Source: Paenalicyclobacillus cellulosilyticus
Lineage (GTDB): Bacteria > Bacillota > Bacilli > Alicyclobacillales > Alicyclobacillaceae
Direction: 5' to 3'
Assembly: GCF_014647315.1 (NCBI RefSeq)
Contig: NZ_BMOY01000001.1
Span: 67,346-128,374 of the forward strand
DNA length: 61,029 nt
This document shows positions 12,988 to 23,045 of the stretch, one piece after another. The translations under genes were made by a program, and so were the position numbers. Every line of letters begins with the position of its first letter. Position 1 is the stretch's first letter. Under the pieces are notes generated by a model that was given only the letters and a program-made list of their open reading frames with translations, searched no databases and was not told the DNA's origin.

Positions 12988-13896
12988 TTGAATCGGGAGT
13001 CCGTGAAGCGTTCAGCTTGGCCATGGGCCGCCGCGTTGGTCCTTGTGTCGATGCTCTCCGGCTGCGGGATGTACCCGACGCATCCGGGCAAGTGGCCGCA
13101 GGGCCCGTGGGGCGATGTGTTGCGTTTCGTCTCCGGCGTGATTGACTTCGTTGCGAATCACCTCTGGGGGAATTACGGGATCGCCCTGTTGGTGGTCACG
13201 GTGATGGTGCGCTTGCTTGTGCTGCCGTTGATGGTGAAGCAGATCCGGTATTCGAAGATGATGCAGCAGATGCAACCCCAACTGGCGGAGATTCGTGCGA
13301 AGTACAAGGGCGATCCGCAAAAAATGCAGGAAGAGACGATGAAGCTGTGGCAGGAGGCAGGCGTTAATCCGATGGCGGGTTGCCTGCCCATGCTCATCCA
13401 GCTTCCAGTCCTGTATGCATTGTTCGGTGCCATCGAGGGCAATACCCGTTTGAATTCCAGCACGTTTTTGTGGATTTTCCATCTGGGGCAGCCGGACCAC
13501 TACTACATTATGCCGCTTTTGGCTGCGGTGACGACGTATATATCTTCACGCGTGATGATGACAACCTCCGATCCGCAATCGCGGATGATGTTGTTCATCA
13601 TGCCGGTGTTCGTGTTTCTGTTCGGAAGCCGGTTCCCGTCCGGGTTGGCGTTGTACTGGATTTACAGCAACCTCTTCACCGCCGTGCAGACGTATTTCAT
13701 CCGCGTGCGTCCGGAGGCGAAAGCCGCGCGTGACCACGTGGCGCGGGATTCCGCTCCGCCACGGAGCAGAGACGACGACAGCGGCAAGAACCAGGCCGGT
13801 GGTGCGGACAAGCCGGCGGGCGAGCCGTCGAATGTGGTGGATTTGAAAGCAAGCGGGAACCGGGCGAAAAAACCAAAGAAGGGATCTTCGAAATGA
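12988..13896 (+). CDS. yidC: Membrane insertase YidC/SpoIIIJ (lipoprotein form)
   Basis: 302 residues. Signal peptide with lipobox LSGC (Cys26), followed by five predicted transmembrane segments of the Oxa1/YidC/Alb3 fold (GNYGIALLVVTVMVRLLVLP is the first after the signal) and a charged Lys/Arg-rich C-terminal tail that binds ribosomes. It inserts and folds inner-membrane proteins; in Bacillus the SpoIIIJ paralogue is also needed for forespore gene activation. Start TTG 12988 with AGGAGGAG 7 bases upstream. Its stop overlaps the jag start (ATGA), the classic spoIIIJ-jag pair. Confidence 0.95.
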   Translation: MNRESVKRSAWPWAAALVLVSMLSGCGMYPTHPGKWPQGPWGDVLRFVSGVIDFVANHLWGNYGIALLVVTVMVRLLVLPLMVKQIRYSKMMQQMQPQLAEIRAKYKGDPQKMQEETMKLWQEAGVNPMAGCLPMLIQLPVLYALFGAIEGNTRLNSSTFLWIFHLGQPDHYYIMPLLAAVTTYISSRVMMTTSDPQSRMMLFIMPVFVFLFGSRFPSGLALYWIYSNLFTAVQTYFIRVRPEAKAARDHVARDSAPPRSRDDDSGKNQAGGADKPAGEPSNVVDLKASGNRAKKPKKGSSK

Positions 13897-14600
13897 AGCG
13901 TGTCGTAGCGACGGGCCGGACGGTCGACGAAGCGGTGACCTCCGCCCTCGTGCGGCTTGGGGTGACGCGTTCCCAGGCCATCGTGCGGGTGATCCAAGAA
14001 CCAGTGCGCGGTTTTCTCGGTTTGTTCGGCGGCCGCAAGGCCTTGGTCGAAGTGACCGTTCGTCTGACGCCGGAGGAGGCGGCAAAGTCGTTTTTGCGCG
14101 AAGTCTTGCGCAGGATGGGATGGGAGGTGCAGATTGCCGCGGTGCCGGAAGAGGAGGACATGGCGCGGGTGGTCTGGCTCGACGTGCGTTGTCCGGAAGC
14201 GGCGCTGCCCAGCATCATTGGACGTCATGGTGCCACGCTCGACGCGCTTCAGTATTTGGTGAACGTGGTCGTCCACCGGGAGGCTGGGCTGCGGGCTTCA
14301 GAAACGGACGACGCTCCGTCCGGACGCGCGGTGCGATTTGTGGTCGATGCCGGAGGTTACCGCCGGCGCCGCCGGGACGCTTTGCAACGCATGGCGGAGC
14401 AGGCGGCGGCGCGGGCGGTGGCCTCCGGCAGGCCCGTAGGGTTGGCGGCCATGCCGGCGGCGGATCGCAAGGTGATCCATGCGCACCTGCAACGCCGGAG
14501 CGATGTAACCACGGTGAGTGAAGGCGAGGAGCCGCACCGCAGGGTGATTGTGATTCCTGTGGTCGATGCGCACGCGGAGGACGCGTTGCAAATTGAGTGA
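13893..14600 (+). CDS. jag: RNA-binding protein Jag/KhpB (KH-R3H)
   Basis: 235 residues in the order Jag-N (residues 1-50, with the conserved GFLGLFGGRKALVEV), KH type II around IIGRHGATLDALQYLVN, and R3H near the C-terminus (MPAADRKVIHAHL then the RRVIVIP end). It binds RNA and, in Gram-positives, affects cell elongation and division. Overlaps yidC by 4 bases and is certainly co-translated with it. Length and order are normal. Confidence 0.95.
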   Translation: MKRVVATGRTVDEAVTSALVRLGVTRSQAIVRVIQEPVRGFLGLFGGRKALVEVTVRLTPEEAAKSFLREVLRRMGWEVQIAAVPEEEDMARVVWLDVRCPEAALPSIIGRHGATLDALQYLVNVVVHREAGLRASETDDAPSGRAVRFVVDAGGYRRRRRDALQRMAEQAAARAVASGRPVGLAAMPAADRKVIHAHLQRRSDVTTVSEGEEPHRRVIVIPVVDAHAEDALQIE

Positions 14601-14689
14601 TCGAGCGGCGCGGCAACGGCAAGGATGTGTCCCGCGCCCCGTTCTTCGACCGGTTCATGGCATCCGTCGTAAGCAACTTCGCGATGTGG

Positions 14690-14723
14690 ACGGACACCCC
14701 CCTCGAGGAGGGCGGGTGTCCGT
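14690..14723. repeat. Strong hairpin upstream of mnmE
   Basis: ACGGACACCC (14690-14699) pairs perfectly with GGGTGTCCGT (14714-14723); inside it CCCTC (14700-14704) can pair with GAGGG (14708-14712), giving about 15 bp with one bulged C. There is no T-run, and the mnmE ribosome binding site (AAGGAGGG, from 14731) begins only 8 bases after the stem. It may be a processing or mRNA stability element, or a Rho-independent-like stop lacking its U-tract. Confidence 0.6.
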
Positions 14724-14745
14724 CTGTCGAAAGGAGGGAACGCGA

Positions 14746-16131
14746 ATGGGTGTGGCGACAGACACCATTGCGGCCATCGCCACCGCGCTTGGCGAAGCGT
14801 CCATCGGGGTGGTTCGGGTCAGCGGACCGGAAGCCGGCGGCGTGGTGCAACGGGTGTTCCGGACGCCGCGCGGAAAGGCGCCGAAGCTGGGTCCGCGGCG
14901 CAGCATCCACTACGGCCTGGTGGTGGCGCACGACGGGACACCGGTCGACGAATGCATTCTGCTGTGGATGCCCGGCCCGCACAGCTACACGGCGGAAGAT
15001 GTGGCAGAATTGCAGGTCCACGGCGGCGTGCGGCTCGTCGAATCGGTGTTGGATTGCGTGTTGGCGGCGGGTGCGAGGTTGGCGGAACCCGGGGAGTTCA
15101 CAAAACGGGCTTTTCTCCATGGGCGTCTGGATCTGTCTCAGGCGGAGGCGGTCATCGACCTCATCCGGGCGAAGACGGAGCTCGCCAGCCGGTCTGCTCT
15201 CAGCCAAGTCCGGGGTCAGTTCGGCGAAAAGATCCGCGACCTGCGCCGCCGCTTGCTGCGCCTGCAGGCGCACGTCGAGGTGACCATCGACTATCCCGAG
15301 CACGACGTGGAGGATGTGGCGAGCGCGGAAGTGGTGCGCGTGGGCGAAGCGCTCATGGCGGAAGTGGAGCGTTTGCTCGCTGGGGCGAAGATGGGTCGCA
15401 TTCTGCGCGAAGGTGTCGCCACCGTGCTGGCCGGTCGTCCCAATGTCGGAAAATCCTCGTTGCTCAACGCCTTGTTGCGGCGGGAACGGGCGATTGTGAC
15501 CGACATTCCGGGCACGACCCGCGATGTACTGGAGGAGTATGTGAACCTGCGCGGCGTGCCGTTTCGTTTGCTCGACACGGCCGGCATCCGGGAGACGGAC
15601 GACGTCGTGGAACGGATTGGCGTGGAACGCACGCGCGCGGCCCTGTCCGAAGCGGAGCTGGTGTTGGTGTTGTTGAACGGAGCCGAACCGTTGACAGCCG
15701 AAGATGAGGCCATCCTGGCAGAGACGTCCGCGGTGACGCGGGTTGTGGTGGTGAACAAGGCGGATTTGCCGCAAGCCGTCGATCTCGCTCAAGTCCGGGC
15801 TTGGGCTGGCGCATCGCCCGTGGTGCAGGTGTCTGCAAAGCGGTGGGACGGTCTGGCACAGTTGGAAGAGACGATGGTGACGCTGGTGATCGGCGGAGAG
15901 GTGCAGACGGCAGAGGCGTCCTATATGACCAACGCGCGCCAAGCTCAGTGGCTGCGCGAGGCGCTCGCCGATTTGCGAGCTGCGGTGCAAGCGGCAAAGG
16001 AAGGGGCGACGCTTGATATCGTCGCGGTGTCTCTCCAAGCGGCGTATGCGTCGTTGGGTATGGTCATTGGTGAAGAAGTGGGAGAAGACCTGTTGGACGA
16101 GATCTTCTCGCAGTTTTGCCTCGGCAAGTGA
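14746..16131 (+). CDS. mnmE: tRNA uridine-5-carboxymethylaminomethyl GTPase MnmE
   Basis: 461 residues. N-terminal tetrahydrofolate-binding domain, helical domain, inserted G domain with G1 GRPNVGKSS (about 229-237), G2/G3 region DIPGTTRD and DTAG, G4 NKAD, and the C-terminal FCLGK with the conserved Cys458. With MnmG it modifies wobble U34 of certain tRNAs. Start ATG 14746 with AAGGAGGG 8 bases upstream; a longer in-frame extension overlaps the jag end and is not family-like. Next gene mnmG follows immediately. Confidence 0.97.
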   Translation: MGVATDTIAAIATALGEASIGVVRVSGPEAGGVVQRVFRTPRGKAPKLGPRRSIHYGLVVAHDGTPVDECILLWMPGPHSYTAEDVAELQVHGGVRLVESVLDCVLAAGARLAEPGEFTKRAFLHGRLDLSQAEAVIDLIRAKTELASRSALSQVRGQFGEKIRDLRRRLLRLQAHVEVTIDYPEHDVEDVASAEVVRVGEALMAEVERLLAGAKMGRILREGVATVLAGRPNVGKSSLLNALLRRERAIVTDIPGTTRDVLEEYVNLRGVPFRLLDTAGIRETDDVVERIGVERTRAALSEAELVLVLLNGAEPLTAEDEAILAETSAVTRVVVVNKADLPQAVDLAQVRAWAGASPVVQVSAKRWDGLAQLEETMVTLVIGGEVQTAEASYMTNARQAQWLREALADLRAAVQAAKEGATLDIVAVSLQAAYASLGMVIGEEVGEDLLDEIFSQFCLGK

Positions 16132-16157
16132 GGCCACAGTTGCTGGAAAGGGGCGTG

Positions 16158-18047
16158 GTGCAGGTGCGGTATTTCGGCGGAGCGTATCAGGTCATCGTCA
16201 TCGGTGCCGGGCATGCCGGCTGTGAAGCGGCGTTGGCCGCGGCGCGCATGGGTTGCAAGACGCTGCTCCTCACCATCAATTTGGATACCATCGCACTCAT
16301 GCCGTGCAACCCATCCATCGGCGGTCCGGCGAAAGGGATTGTGGTGCGTGAAATCGACGCGTTGGGAGGCGAGATGGCGCGCAACATCGACCGGACGTAC
16401 ATCCAGATGCGGATGCTCAACACAGGGAAAGGTCCGGCGGTGCAGGCGCTGCGGGCGCAGGCGGACAAGGCGCTCTACGGCCGCACGATGAAGCACACCT
16501 TGGAGCATACGCCGAATCTCGACCTTCGGCAGGGCATGGTCGAAGAGATCCTCGCCCGCGGCGGCCGGGTGTACGGCGTGGTCACCAAGACGGGCGCCGA
16601 GTACCATGCGCAGGCGGTGGTGTTGACCACCGGTACGTATCTGCGCGGGCGGATCTTCATCGGCGACGTGTCGTACGAGAGCGGGCCGAACGGCCAGATG
16701 CCGGCCATTAAATTGACGGACAGCCTGCTTGACCTAGGGTTCCGGTTGGTGCGATTCAAAACGGGTACGCCGCCGCGGGTGAACCGGAACAGCATCGATT
16801 TCGACAAGCTGATCATCCAGCCTGGCGATCCGTGGCCGCAGCATTTTTCATTCGATCCGGATGTCGAGCCGCGTGAACAGGTGCCGTGCTGGCTGACGTA
16901 CACGAATGAGACGACGCACAACATCATTTTGGAGAACCTGCACCGGGCGCCGATGTACACCGGCGATATCCAGGGCACGGGGCCACGGTATTGTCCCTCG
17001 ATTGAAGACAAGGTGGTGCGTTTTCGCGACCGGCCGCATCACCAGATCTTCCTCGAACCTGAGGGGAAAGACACGGCGGAATGGTATGTGCAGGGACTGT
17101 CGACCAGCCTGCCGGAGGATGTGCAGATTCAGATCCTGCGCACCATTCCCGGATTGGAAAAGGTGGAGATGCTCCGGCCGGGTTACGCGATTGAGTACGA
17201 CGCCATTGTGCCGACGCAACTCTGGCCGACGTTGGAGACGAAACTCGTGGAAGGGCTGTTCACGGCCGGGCAGATCAACGGCACCTCGGGCTATGAAGAA
17301 GCAGCCGGCCAGGGCATCATCGCCGGCATCAACGCGGCCCGCAAGGCGCTTGGTGAGCCGCCGGTGGTCTTGTCACGTTCGGACGCGTATATCGGGGTGA
17401 TGATCGACGACTTGGTGACGAAAGGGACGAACGAACCTTACCGCTTGTTGACTTCACGTGCGGAGTTCCGGCTGCACCTGCGCCACGACAACGCGGATCT
17501 GCGGTTGATGGAAATCGGTCACCGCATCGGTTTGCTCGACGACCGTAAGTACCGCGCGATGATCCGCAAGCGGGAAGGGATGGAGACGGAGCTTGCGCGC
17601 CTGCGGCGCACCCGGGTGCGGCCTGAGGTGGCCAACCCCGTGCTGGCACAAGCGGGATCGCCCGAGATCCAAGAATCCGTGACATTGGAACACTTGCTCC
17701 GGCGGCCGGAGGTGTCGTACCAACACATCCGCGACATGGATGACGAGGCGAAGCACGTCCCGGACGAGGTGGCGGAGCAGGTCGAGATCGAGACCAAGTA
17801 TGCGGGCTATATCCAGAAGCAGATGCAGGAGATAGAACGGCAGCGTCGGCTGGAGGAGAAGGAAATCCCGGAGGATCTCGATTTTGCGGCAGTCCATGGG
17901 TTGGCGTCCGAAGCCAAAGAAAAGTTGACGAAGGTGCGGCCGCGGACCATCGGACAGGCGGCGCGCGTGCCGGGCGTCACGCCGGCAGACATTTCCATCT
18001 TGTTGGTACACCTGGAACACCTGCGGGGACGGGTGGCTCATGCGTGA
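16158..18047 (+). CDS. mnmG: tRNA uridine-5-carboxymethylaminomethyl modification enzyme MnmG (GidA)
   Basis: About 629 residues. N-terminal FAD-binding Rossmann motif [19 protein letters not shown], the conserved [13 protein letters not shown] segment, and a C-terminal helical domain that contacts MnmE. It uses FAD, folate and glycine or ammonium in the U34 modification. The start is uncertain among GTG codons 16155, 16158 and 16164; GTG 16158 is chosen for its spacing from AAAGGGG. Overlaps rsmG by 8 bases. Normal length and motifs. Confidence 0.96.
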   Translation: MQVRYFGGAYQVIVIGAGHAGCEAALAAARMGCKTLLLTINLDTIALMPCNPSIGGPAKGIVVREIDALGGEMARNIDRTYIQMRMLNTGKGPAVQALRAQADKALYGRTMKHTLEHTPNLDLRQGMVEEILARGGRVYGVVTKTGAEYHAQAVVLTTGTYLRGRIFIGDVSYESGPNGQMPAIKLTDSLLDLGFRLVRFKTGTPPRVNRNSIDFDKLIIQPGDPWPQHFSFDPDVEPREQVPCWLTYTNETTHNIILENLHRAPMYTGDIQGTGPRYCPSIEDKVVRFRDRPHHQIFLEPEGKDTAEWYVQGLSTSLPEDVQIQILRTIPGLEKVEMLRPGYAIEYDAIVPTQLWPTLETKLVEGLFTAGQINGTSGYEEAAGQGIIAGINAARKALGEPPVVLSRSDAYIGVMIDDLVTKGTNEPYRLLTSRAEFRLHLRHDNADLRLMEIGHRIGLLDDRKYRAMIRKREGMETELARLRRTRVRPEVANPVLAQAGSPEIQESVTLEHLLRRPEVSYQHIRDMDDEAKHVPDEVAEQVEIETKYAGYIQKQMQEIERQRRLEEKEIPEDLDFAAVHGLASEAKEKLTKVRPRTIGQAARVPGVTPADISILLVHLEHLRGRVAHA

Positions 18048-18789
18048 AGCGGCGTCGGCAGGGGAGCGCGCGTGGTTGGCAGAGTTTGCGGTGGACGACG
18101 AACGCTGGCGGAAGTTCGAGGTGTATTACGAACGGCTGGTGGCGTGGAATCAACAGCTCAACCTGACGTCCATCACGGAACGGCGGGAGGTGTTCATCAA
18201 ACACTTTGCGGACAGCCTCGCTGTGGTACGGCTTCCGGAGTGGCGGTTTGTGGTCCATGCTCCGGGGGCCGGTGTGATGGACGTGGGTACAGGCGCGGGT
18301 TTTCCAGGACTGCCGCTCGCGATCTGCCATCCTGACATCCCGTTTGTGCTTGCGGACGCGCAGGCGAAACGGCTTCGGTTTTTGGCGGACGTGGTGGCGG
18401 CGCTCGGTCTGCACAACGTCCGCCTTGTGCACGGCAGGGCGGAAGATCTGGCCCGGGACCCGGCCATGCGCGGAAGATTTGCGGCTGTAACCGCGCGAGC
18501 GGTGGCCCGGCTCAACGTGTTGTTGGAGTTGACCGTGCCTTTCTGCCGTGTGGGAGGTTTTGTCTTTGCATACAAGGGACCTGGTGTAGAGGAGGAATTG
18601 GCGGAGGGAGAACGGGCTGCCGGCGTGCTGGGCGCGAAATTGGCAAGGATTGTGCCCTGGGAGCTGCCCGAAGGCATGGGTTCACGGCGGATGGTGGTGA
18701 CGGTGCAGGAACGGCCGGTTCCGGCAAAGTATCCGCGTAAGGCTGGCACGCCGCAGCGCGCCCCTCTTGGCACCGGGATGCATGCCTGA
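18040..18789 (+). CDS. rsmG: 16S rRNA (guanine-527-N7)-methyltransferase RsmG (GidB)
   Basis: 249 residues, class I SAM-dependent methyltransferase. Visible features: [25 protein letters not shown] at the N-terminal end of the fold (split here: [10 protein letters not shown] and KHFADSL are the family signatures), SAM loop [15 protein letters not shown], then VTARAVARL. It makes m7G527, the modification lost in low-level streptomycin resistance. Overlaps mnmG. The last ~20 residues (after [11 protein letters not shown], the usual end) are an extension of unknown use. Confidence 0.95.
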   Translation: MREAASAGERAWLAEFAVDDERWRKFEVYYERLVAWNQQLNLTSITERREVFIKHFADSLAVVRLPEWRFVVHAPGAGVMDVGTGAGFPGLPLAICHPDIPFVLADAQAKRLRFLADVVAALGLHNVRLVHGRAEDLARDPAMRGRFAAVTARAVARLNVLLELTVPFCRVGGFVFAYKGPGVEEELAEGERAAGVLGAKLARIVPWELPEGMGSRRMVVTVQERPVPAKYPRKAGTPQRAPLGTGMHA

Positions 18790-18978
18790 ACTGGACACCG
18801 CGCGGCTCATCCTTTTCTGTGCCGGTGTGGGGAAGGTTGTCAATTTTTAAGGAATTGTTGGAAGTTTTGTCGTTCGTGCAGGAATCCCTGCCGGGCGTGT
18901 GGAAAGGGAGTACAGACGCTGCGTCTGGTCGCAGGCAGGTTTGGAATTCAGGCGGAAAAAGGGGATCGAGGAATCGTG

Positions 18979-19815
18979 ATGAAGGAAGCTTTGACGAGAT
19001 TTCTCAACCCAAAGGACACCGCCGAGTCGGCGGCGGTCGTCGAGATCCGCGTCGACGAGATTGTATCGAATCCGTTCCAACCGCGCACGGTGTTCGATGA
19101 AGAGAGCATCGCGGAATTGGCGCGCACCATTCAGACGCACGGGGTGATTCAGCCCATCATCGTCCGCCGCCGCAACGGGAAGTACGAACTCATTGCCGGT
19201 GAACGGCGGTGGCGGGCGGTCAAGTCGCTTGGTTGGCCCACCATACCGGCCATTGTCAAGGAGATGAACGACGCGCAGACGGCTTCGGCCGCTCTGATTG
19301 AGAACCTGCAACGCGAAGGACTGACCCCGATTGAAGAGGCGGTCGCCTACCAACAGTTGATTGAGTTGCACGGTTTGACCCAAGAAAGTTTGGCGCAGCG
19401 GCTTGGGAAGGGACAATCGACCATCGCCAACAAGCTGCGCTTGTTGCATTTGCCGAAAGAGGTTCACCAGGCTCTGTTGACGCGCAAAATCACGGAGCGG
19501 CACGCCCGTGCCCTGCTTGCGCTGCCATCGGAGGAACTGCAAATCCGGCTTCTCCACGAGTGCATGGAGCAGGGATGGAACGTTCGCCAGATGGAAGAGC
19601 GCGTGCAGGCCACATTGATGGGTTTGGAACGGAAACCACCGGCGCGCAGGTCTCGCCGCAAGGGGTTGTCGCGCGATGTGCGTCTGGCTGTGAACACCAT
19701 CAAACAGTCGGTGACCATGATTGAACGCAGCGGTCTGCAGGTGAGTTGCGAAGAACGGGATGACGAAGCGTATTACGAATTTATCATACGCATCCCGAAG
19801 CCGTCCGGCTCGTGA
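18979..19815 (+). CDS. noc: Nucleoid occlusion protein Noc
   Basis: 278 residues, ParB family. The N-terminus [13 protein letters not shown] can form the short amphipathic membrane-targeting helix of Noc, which Spo0J lacks. ParB/Sulfiredoxin-like CTP-binding box [10 protein letters not shown], then helix-turn-helix [19 protein letters not shown]. Noc binds its own NBS sites, not parS, and tethers DNA to the membrane to block FtsZ over the nucleoid. GTG 18976 precedes ATG 18979; the latter is preferred by spacing to GAGG. Position between rsmG and soj is the usual one for noc. Placed as noc rather than a second parB on position plus N-terminus. Confidence 0.92.
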   Translation: MKEALTRFLNPKDTAESAAVVEIRVDEIVSNPFQPRTVFDEESIAELARTIQTHGVIQPIIVRRRNGKYELIAGERRWRAVKSLGWPTIPAIVKEMNDAQTASAALIENLQREGLTPIEEAVAYQQLIELHGLTQESLAQRLGKGQSTIANKLRLLHLPKEVHQALLTRKITERHARALLALPSEELQIRLLHECMEQGWNVRQMEERVQATLMGLERKPPARRSRRKGLSRDVRLAVNTIKQSVTMIERSGLQVSCEERDDEAYYEFIIRIPKPSGS

Positions 19816-19858
19816 GGTGATTCTCCGCTACGAGCCGCATACCATCCAGAGGCACAGA

Positions 19859-19897
19859 GAGAAGCGAGGCGTCTGACGGGCCCTGGCTTCTTTTTTT
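19859..19897 (+). terminator. Probable intrinsic terminator after noc
   Basis: AGAAGC (19860-19865) and GCTTCT (19886-19891) flank a partly paired loop and are followed by a run of seven T (19891-19897). It would separate noc from the soj-spo0J operon. Confidence 0.55.
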
Positions 19898-20107
19898 GCG
19901 GTTTGTGTTCCGTGGGCTGATGCGGTAGATTCTTACCCGGCGAGGCACGCCTTGGTCAACGAGGAAAGATGCTCCCACCGGATACGGTGTGCTGTACAAT
20001 GGTGGAAGGCAAGATGATAGGGTGGGTGGCAGCGGTCTCGGTGTGCCGGGGATGCCCATATCAGAATCCAATCGAAATTGCAGTATCGGCCGTGAGGGGG
20101 CACAAGC

Positions 20108-20875
20108 GTGGCCAGTGGTCGAATCATCGCGATCGCAAACCAAAAAGGCGGCGTAGGCAAGACGACGACAGCGGTCAACCTGGGGGCGTGTTTGGCAAGC
20201 CTCGGGAAAAAGGCGCTGCTCATCGATATCGATCCGCAGGGCAACACGACGTCCGGTATGGGGATCAGCAAGGCAGACGTGAAGTACTGCATTTACGATG
20301 TGCTCATCAATGACGTACCTGTGCAGGACGCCATCCTGCCGTGTGGTGTCCCGAACCTCTGGTTGCTCCCGGCCACCATCCAACTGGCTGGAGCCGAGAT
20401 TGAGCTCGTTCCGACCATTTCCCGCGAGGTGAGATTGCGGCGGGCGGTCCAGCCTTTGCGCAACGTCTATGATTACATCCTCATCGACTGTCCGCCGTCA
20501 CTTGGCTTGCTGACCTTGAACGCCCTGACGGCTGCGGATTCCGTGCTCATTCCCATTCAGTGCGAGTACTATGCGCTCGAAGGGTTGAGTCAATTGTTGA
20601 ACACCATCCGGCTGGTGCAACGACACCTGAATACCTCGCTTGAAATCGAGGGGGTGTTGTTGACGATGCTCGATGCGCGGACCAACCTCGGGTTGCAGGT
20701 GATTGATGATGTGAAGAAGTTTTTCCGGGAGAAGGTGTACCACACCATCATCCCGCGCAACGTCCGGTTGAGTGAAGCGCCGAGCCATGGCCGGCCCATC
20801 ATTCACTACGATCCCAAATCGAAAGGCGCGGAGACGTATATGGATCTCGCCAAGGAAGTGGTGGGGCTTGAGTAG
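20108..20875 (+). CDS. soj: Chromosome partitioning ATPase Soj (ParA)
   Basis: 255 residues. Deviant Walker A QKGGVGKTTTAVNLGA, Walker B-type ILIDCPPSLGLLTLN, and ANQ start typical of ParA. In Bacillus it works with Spo0J on origin segregation and regulates DnaA through ATP-dependent dimerisation. Start GTG 20108. Its stop overlaps the spo0J start by 8 bases, so the two are co-translated. No length anomaly. Confidence 0.97.
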   Translation: MASGRIIAIANQKGGVGKTTTAVNLGACLASLGKKALLIDIDPQGNTTSGMGISKADVKYCIYDVLINDVPVQDAILPCGVPNLWLLPATIQLAGAEIELVPTISREVRLRRAVQPLRNVYDYILIDCPPSLGLLTLNALTAADSVLIPIQCEYYALEGLSQLLNTIRLVQRHLNTSLEIEGVLLTMLDARTNLGLQVIDDVKKFFREKVYHTIIPRNVRLSEAPSHGRPIIHYDPKSKGAETYMDLAKEVVGLE

Positions 20876-21749
20876 CCGGCAACGTGGATTGGGACGGGGA
20901 TTGGAAGCGTTGATTCCGCAGTTGTCGGTATCGGAAGACGACGTCATCACGTCCATCGCCATCGAGGAACTGCGGGCCAACCCATATCAGCCGCGGCGTA
21001 CGTTCGATGAGGATAAACTGGAAGAGTTGGCCCAGTCGATCCGGGAGCACGGCATTCTGCAACCGCTGATTGTGCGTCGCAGCTCCGTGCGCGGATACGA
21101 CATCGTGGCGGGGGAGCGTCGCTTCCGGGCGGCACAGCGGGTGGGGCTGCGAACGGTGCCTGCGGTGGTGCGCGAGTTCACCGATGCACAGATCATGGAG
21201 ATTGCATTGATTGAGAACCTGCAACGGGAAGACTTGAATGCCATTGAGATTGCCGAGGCGTACACCCACCTGATGGAAAAGTGCAATTTGACGCAGGAGG
21301 AGTTGGCACGGCGCGTTGGGCAAAGCCGCAGCCATGTCGCGAACATGCTGCGGTTGTTGCAATTGCCAGCTTCCGTCCGCGAGCTTGTTTCACGTGGAAC
21401 ATTGAGCATGGGGCATGCCCGTGCCTTGTTGGCTGTAAAAGACGAACGATTGCAAGCGGAACTCGCGCGCCGGGTCCAGGAAGAAGATTTAAGTGTACGG
21501 ACGTTGGAACAGATGATTTACCAAAAGACGCAACCTGTTTCACGTGAAACAAAAAGAAAAAAGACCAAGGCGGCGGAGCCCAACCCCATCGTACGGCGCT
21601 ATGAGGAACAACTCCGCTCCGCGCTCGGTACCGCGGTCAGGATTCAACCCGGCAAGCGGCGGGGGAAGATTGAAATTGAATACTTCTCCGACGATGATCT
21701 CGACCGCATCTTTCACATCATCGCCGCGGCGGCGGGTGCCGAGCTGTGA
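20868..21749 (+). CDS. spo0J: Chromosome partitioning protein Spo0J (ParB)
   Basis: 293 residues. Family start RGLGRGLEALIP, CTPase box GERRFRAAQRVG, helix-turn-helix LARRVGQSRSHVANMLRLLQ, C-terminal dimerisation region. It loads at parS, slides as a CTP clamp and recruits SMC. Start is most likely TTG 20868 inside the soj end; a longer ORF upstream is out of family. Two parS sites lie within the gene (21386-21401 and 21536-21551), as expected near the origin. This is the true ParB, since Noc is the separate upstream paralogue. Confidence 0.96.
   Translation: MSSRQRGLGRGLEALIPQLSVSEDDVITSIAIEELRANPYQPRRTFDEDKLEELAQSIREHGILQPLIVRRSSVRGYDIVAGERRFRAAQRVGLRTVPAVVREFTDAQIMEIALIENLQREDLNAIEIAEAYTHLMEKCNLTQEELARRVGQSRSHVANMLRLLQLPASVRELVSRGTLSMGHARALLAVKDERLQAELARRVQEEDLSVRTLEQMIYQKTQPVSRETKRKKTKAAEPNPIVRRYEEQLRSALGTAVRIQPGKRRGKIEIEYFSDDDLDRIFHIIAAAAGAEL
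21386..21401. promoter_or_regulatory. parS: parS site (one mismatch)
   Basis: TGTTTCACGTGGAACA matches the 16-base consensus TGTTTCACGTGAAACA at 15 of 16 positions. It lies inside spo0J, in codons for the C-terminal half. Confidence 0.9.
21536..21551. promoter_or_regulatory. parS: parS site (perfect)
   Basis: TGTTTCACGTGAAACA, an exact parS palindrome inside spo0J and 135 bases from the start of the first site. ParB nucleates here and spreads. Confidence 0.97.
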
Positions 21750-21809
21750 TGCCGGGCAGACTAAACGTCGCTGGCCCGGCCAATTCGCGACAAGGGGGCG
21801 TCCGCTGTG

Positions 21810-22310
21810 ATGCAATGGCTTGAATTCGCCGTCATCATCTTGTCCGTGATCTCCGTGTTCAGCCTCGTTCTGGCCATCTGGGGGTTGGCCGCCCTCGCCG
21901 GGTTGCGCCGTCGCTTCCGTCGCTGGAAAGACATCCATCAAACGGCGGATCTCGAAGCGGTCTACGAACGGACGGTGGAGAAGGCCGAACGTTTGGAAAA
22001 AGAATTGGCCGCGTTGCGCCAGACATTGACCGATCTGCAAGAAGCGGTGGCCCGGAAAATATCCACCGCCCGGATCGTTCGGTACAACGCGTTTGAAGGA
22101 CAAGGCAGCGACCTGAGCTTTTCGATCGCACTCCTCGACGACCATCTCGACGGGGTCGTGATCTCGTCCATCTACGGACGGGAGGAGTCCCGCATGTATG
22201 CGAAACCTGTGGTCGGCGGGGAATCCCGTTACGCGTTGACGGAAGAAGAACGTGACGTCATCGAACAATCCGCCCATCCTGGCGACATCCACCGTCGTGT
22301 GCCGGTATAG
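21810..22310 (+). CDS. DUF4446 family protein
   Basis: 166 residues. One N-terminal transmembrane helix (about 5-30), an alpha-helical coiled-coil-like region (HQTADLEAVYERTVEKAERLEKELAALR split over residues 40-75), then a compact domain with VRYNAFEGQGSDLSFSIALL, typical of DUF4446. The family sits next to spo0J in many spore formers; function unknown. ATG 21810 preferred over GTG 21807, with AAGGGGG upstream. Ends just before the convergent yyaC. Confidence 0.85.
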   Translation: MQWLEFAVIILSVISVFSLVLAIWGLAALAGLRRRFRRWKDIHQTADLEAVYERTVEKAERLEKELAALRQTLTDLQEAVARKISTARIVRYNAFEGQGSDLSFSIALLDDHLDGVVISSIYGREESRMYAKPVVGGESRYALTEEERDVIEQSAHPGDIHRRVPV

Positions 22311-22329
22311 GGAACATGATGAAGAGCAC

Positions 22330-22353
22330 CCGCGGCCCGTCATGGTGCCGCGG
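22330..22353. terminator. Hairpin between convergent DUF4446 gene and yyaC
   Basis: CCGCGGC (22330-22336) and GCCGCGG (22347-22353) form a 7-bp stem with a 10-base loop between the two stop codons. No long T-run on either strand, so termination is inferred from position only. Confidence 0.4.
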
Positions 22354-22369
22354 TGTGTTCAAATCATGT

Positions 22370-23017
22370 TTACAGGTTTCTGTGTGCGTGGGATGACCGC
22401 GCAGGCTGCGATGACTCGACGATGGAGCGACGCAACTCCACCCGCTGCAAACTCTCCAACAATGCACGCACCACCACATCGGTCATGCGCATGACAACGC
22501 CCAAGCGTGTGTTCTGCAGCACGAAGTATTCCATGAAGCCGCACACGTTGACGACACCGGTGAGCGTATAGTCCCCGAACTCAGGGAGCGATTTTTTCAC
22601 GCCCGCGCCTGGCCGCAACGGTCCCTTTTCGACGATGAGATGCCCTACGTGATCGAAGCGTCCCAAACAAGCATCAATGGCCAGAATGAAAGGGTGGCGC
22701 AGAGGATTGCGCCGAAGGTCATCCAGCGTGCTGGCCAGGTTGACGGCGTGCACCGGTTCATCCAGTGTACCGAACACGCGGACTCGGGCAGGCAGCACAG
22801 CAGACTGCAGGCGTGTACCGATGATGGGCCCAAACGCATCGCCGGTCGAACGGTCTGTCCCGACGCACACGATGGCGACGTCGCGCCGGCCTGCCTCCAG
22901 AAATACATGTTCGAGACAACGAGCCAATTGCGTCACGGCGGCTTCGTGGTCGAACGGGATGCGGAAGGGAGCACCCTCCGCCACAGACGGCTCGGCTGAC
23001 CTGAATGCGTCGTTCAC
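22370..23017 (-). CDS. yyaC: Spore protease YyaC (germination protease-like fold)
   Basis: 215 residues, GTG 23017 with AGGAGG upstream. The core reads VCVGTDRSTGDAFGPIIGTRL, then ILAIDACLG and GDYTLTGVVNVCG, characteristic of YyaC, a relative of the Gpr/HybD peptidase fold made in the forespore. Acidic residues in VCVGTDRSTGD and IDACLG are the likely metal or catalytic positions. It is the only minus-strand gene among plus-strand neighbours here. A sigma-G/F-like promoter lies at 23046-23076, agreeing with forespore expression. Confidence 0.9.
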   Translation of the reverse strand: MNDAFRSAEPSVAEGAPFRIPFDHEAAVTQLARCLEHVFLEAGRRDVAIVCVGTDRSTGDAFGPIIGTRLQSAVLPARVRVFGTLDEPVHAVNLASTLDDLRRNPLRHPFILAIDACLGRFDHVGHLIVEKGPLRPGAGVKKSLPEFGDYTLTGVVNVCGFMEYFVLQNTRLGVVMRMTDVVVRALLESLQRVELRRSIVESSQPARSSHAHRNL

Positions 23018-23045
23018 CGGGAATCCTCCTAAGCCGGAATATTCC

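Noticed and set aside
14215-16137. 640-codon minus-strand ORF opposite mnmE
   Set aside because: Antisense of mnmE, with low-complexity His/Arg/Pro composition typical of shadow frames.
18976-19815. Reading noc as a second spo0J/parB
   Set aside because: Membrane-targeting N-terminus, position between rsmG and soj, and a separate downstream ParB with embedded parS sites favour Noc.
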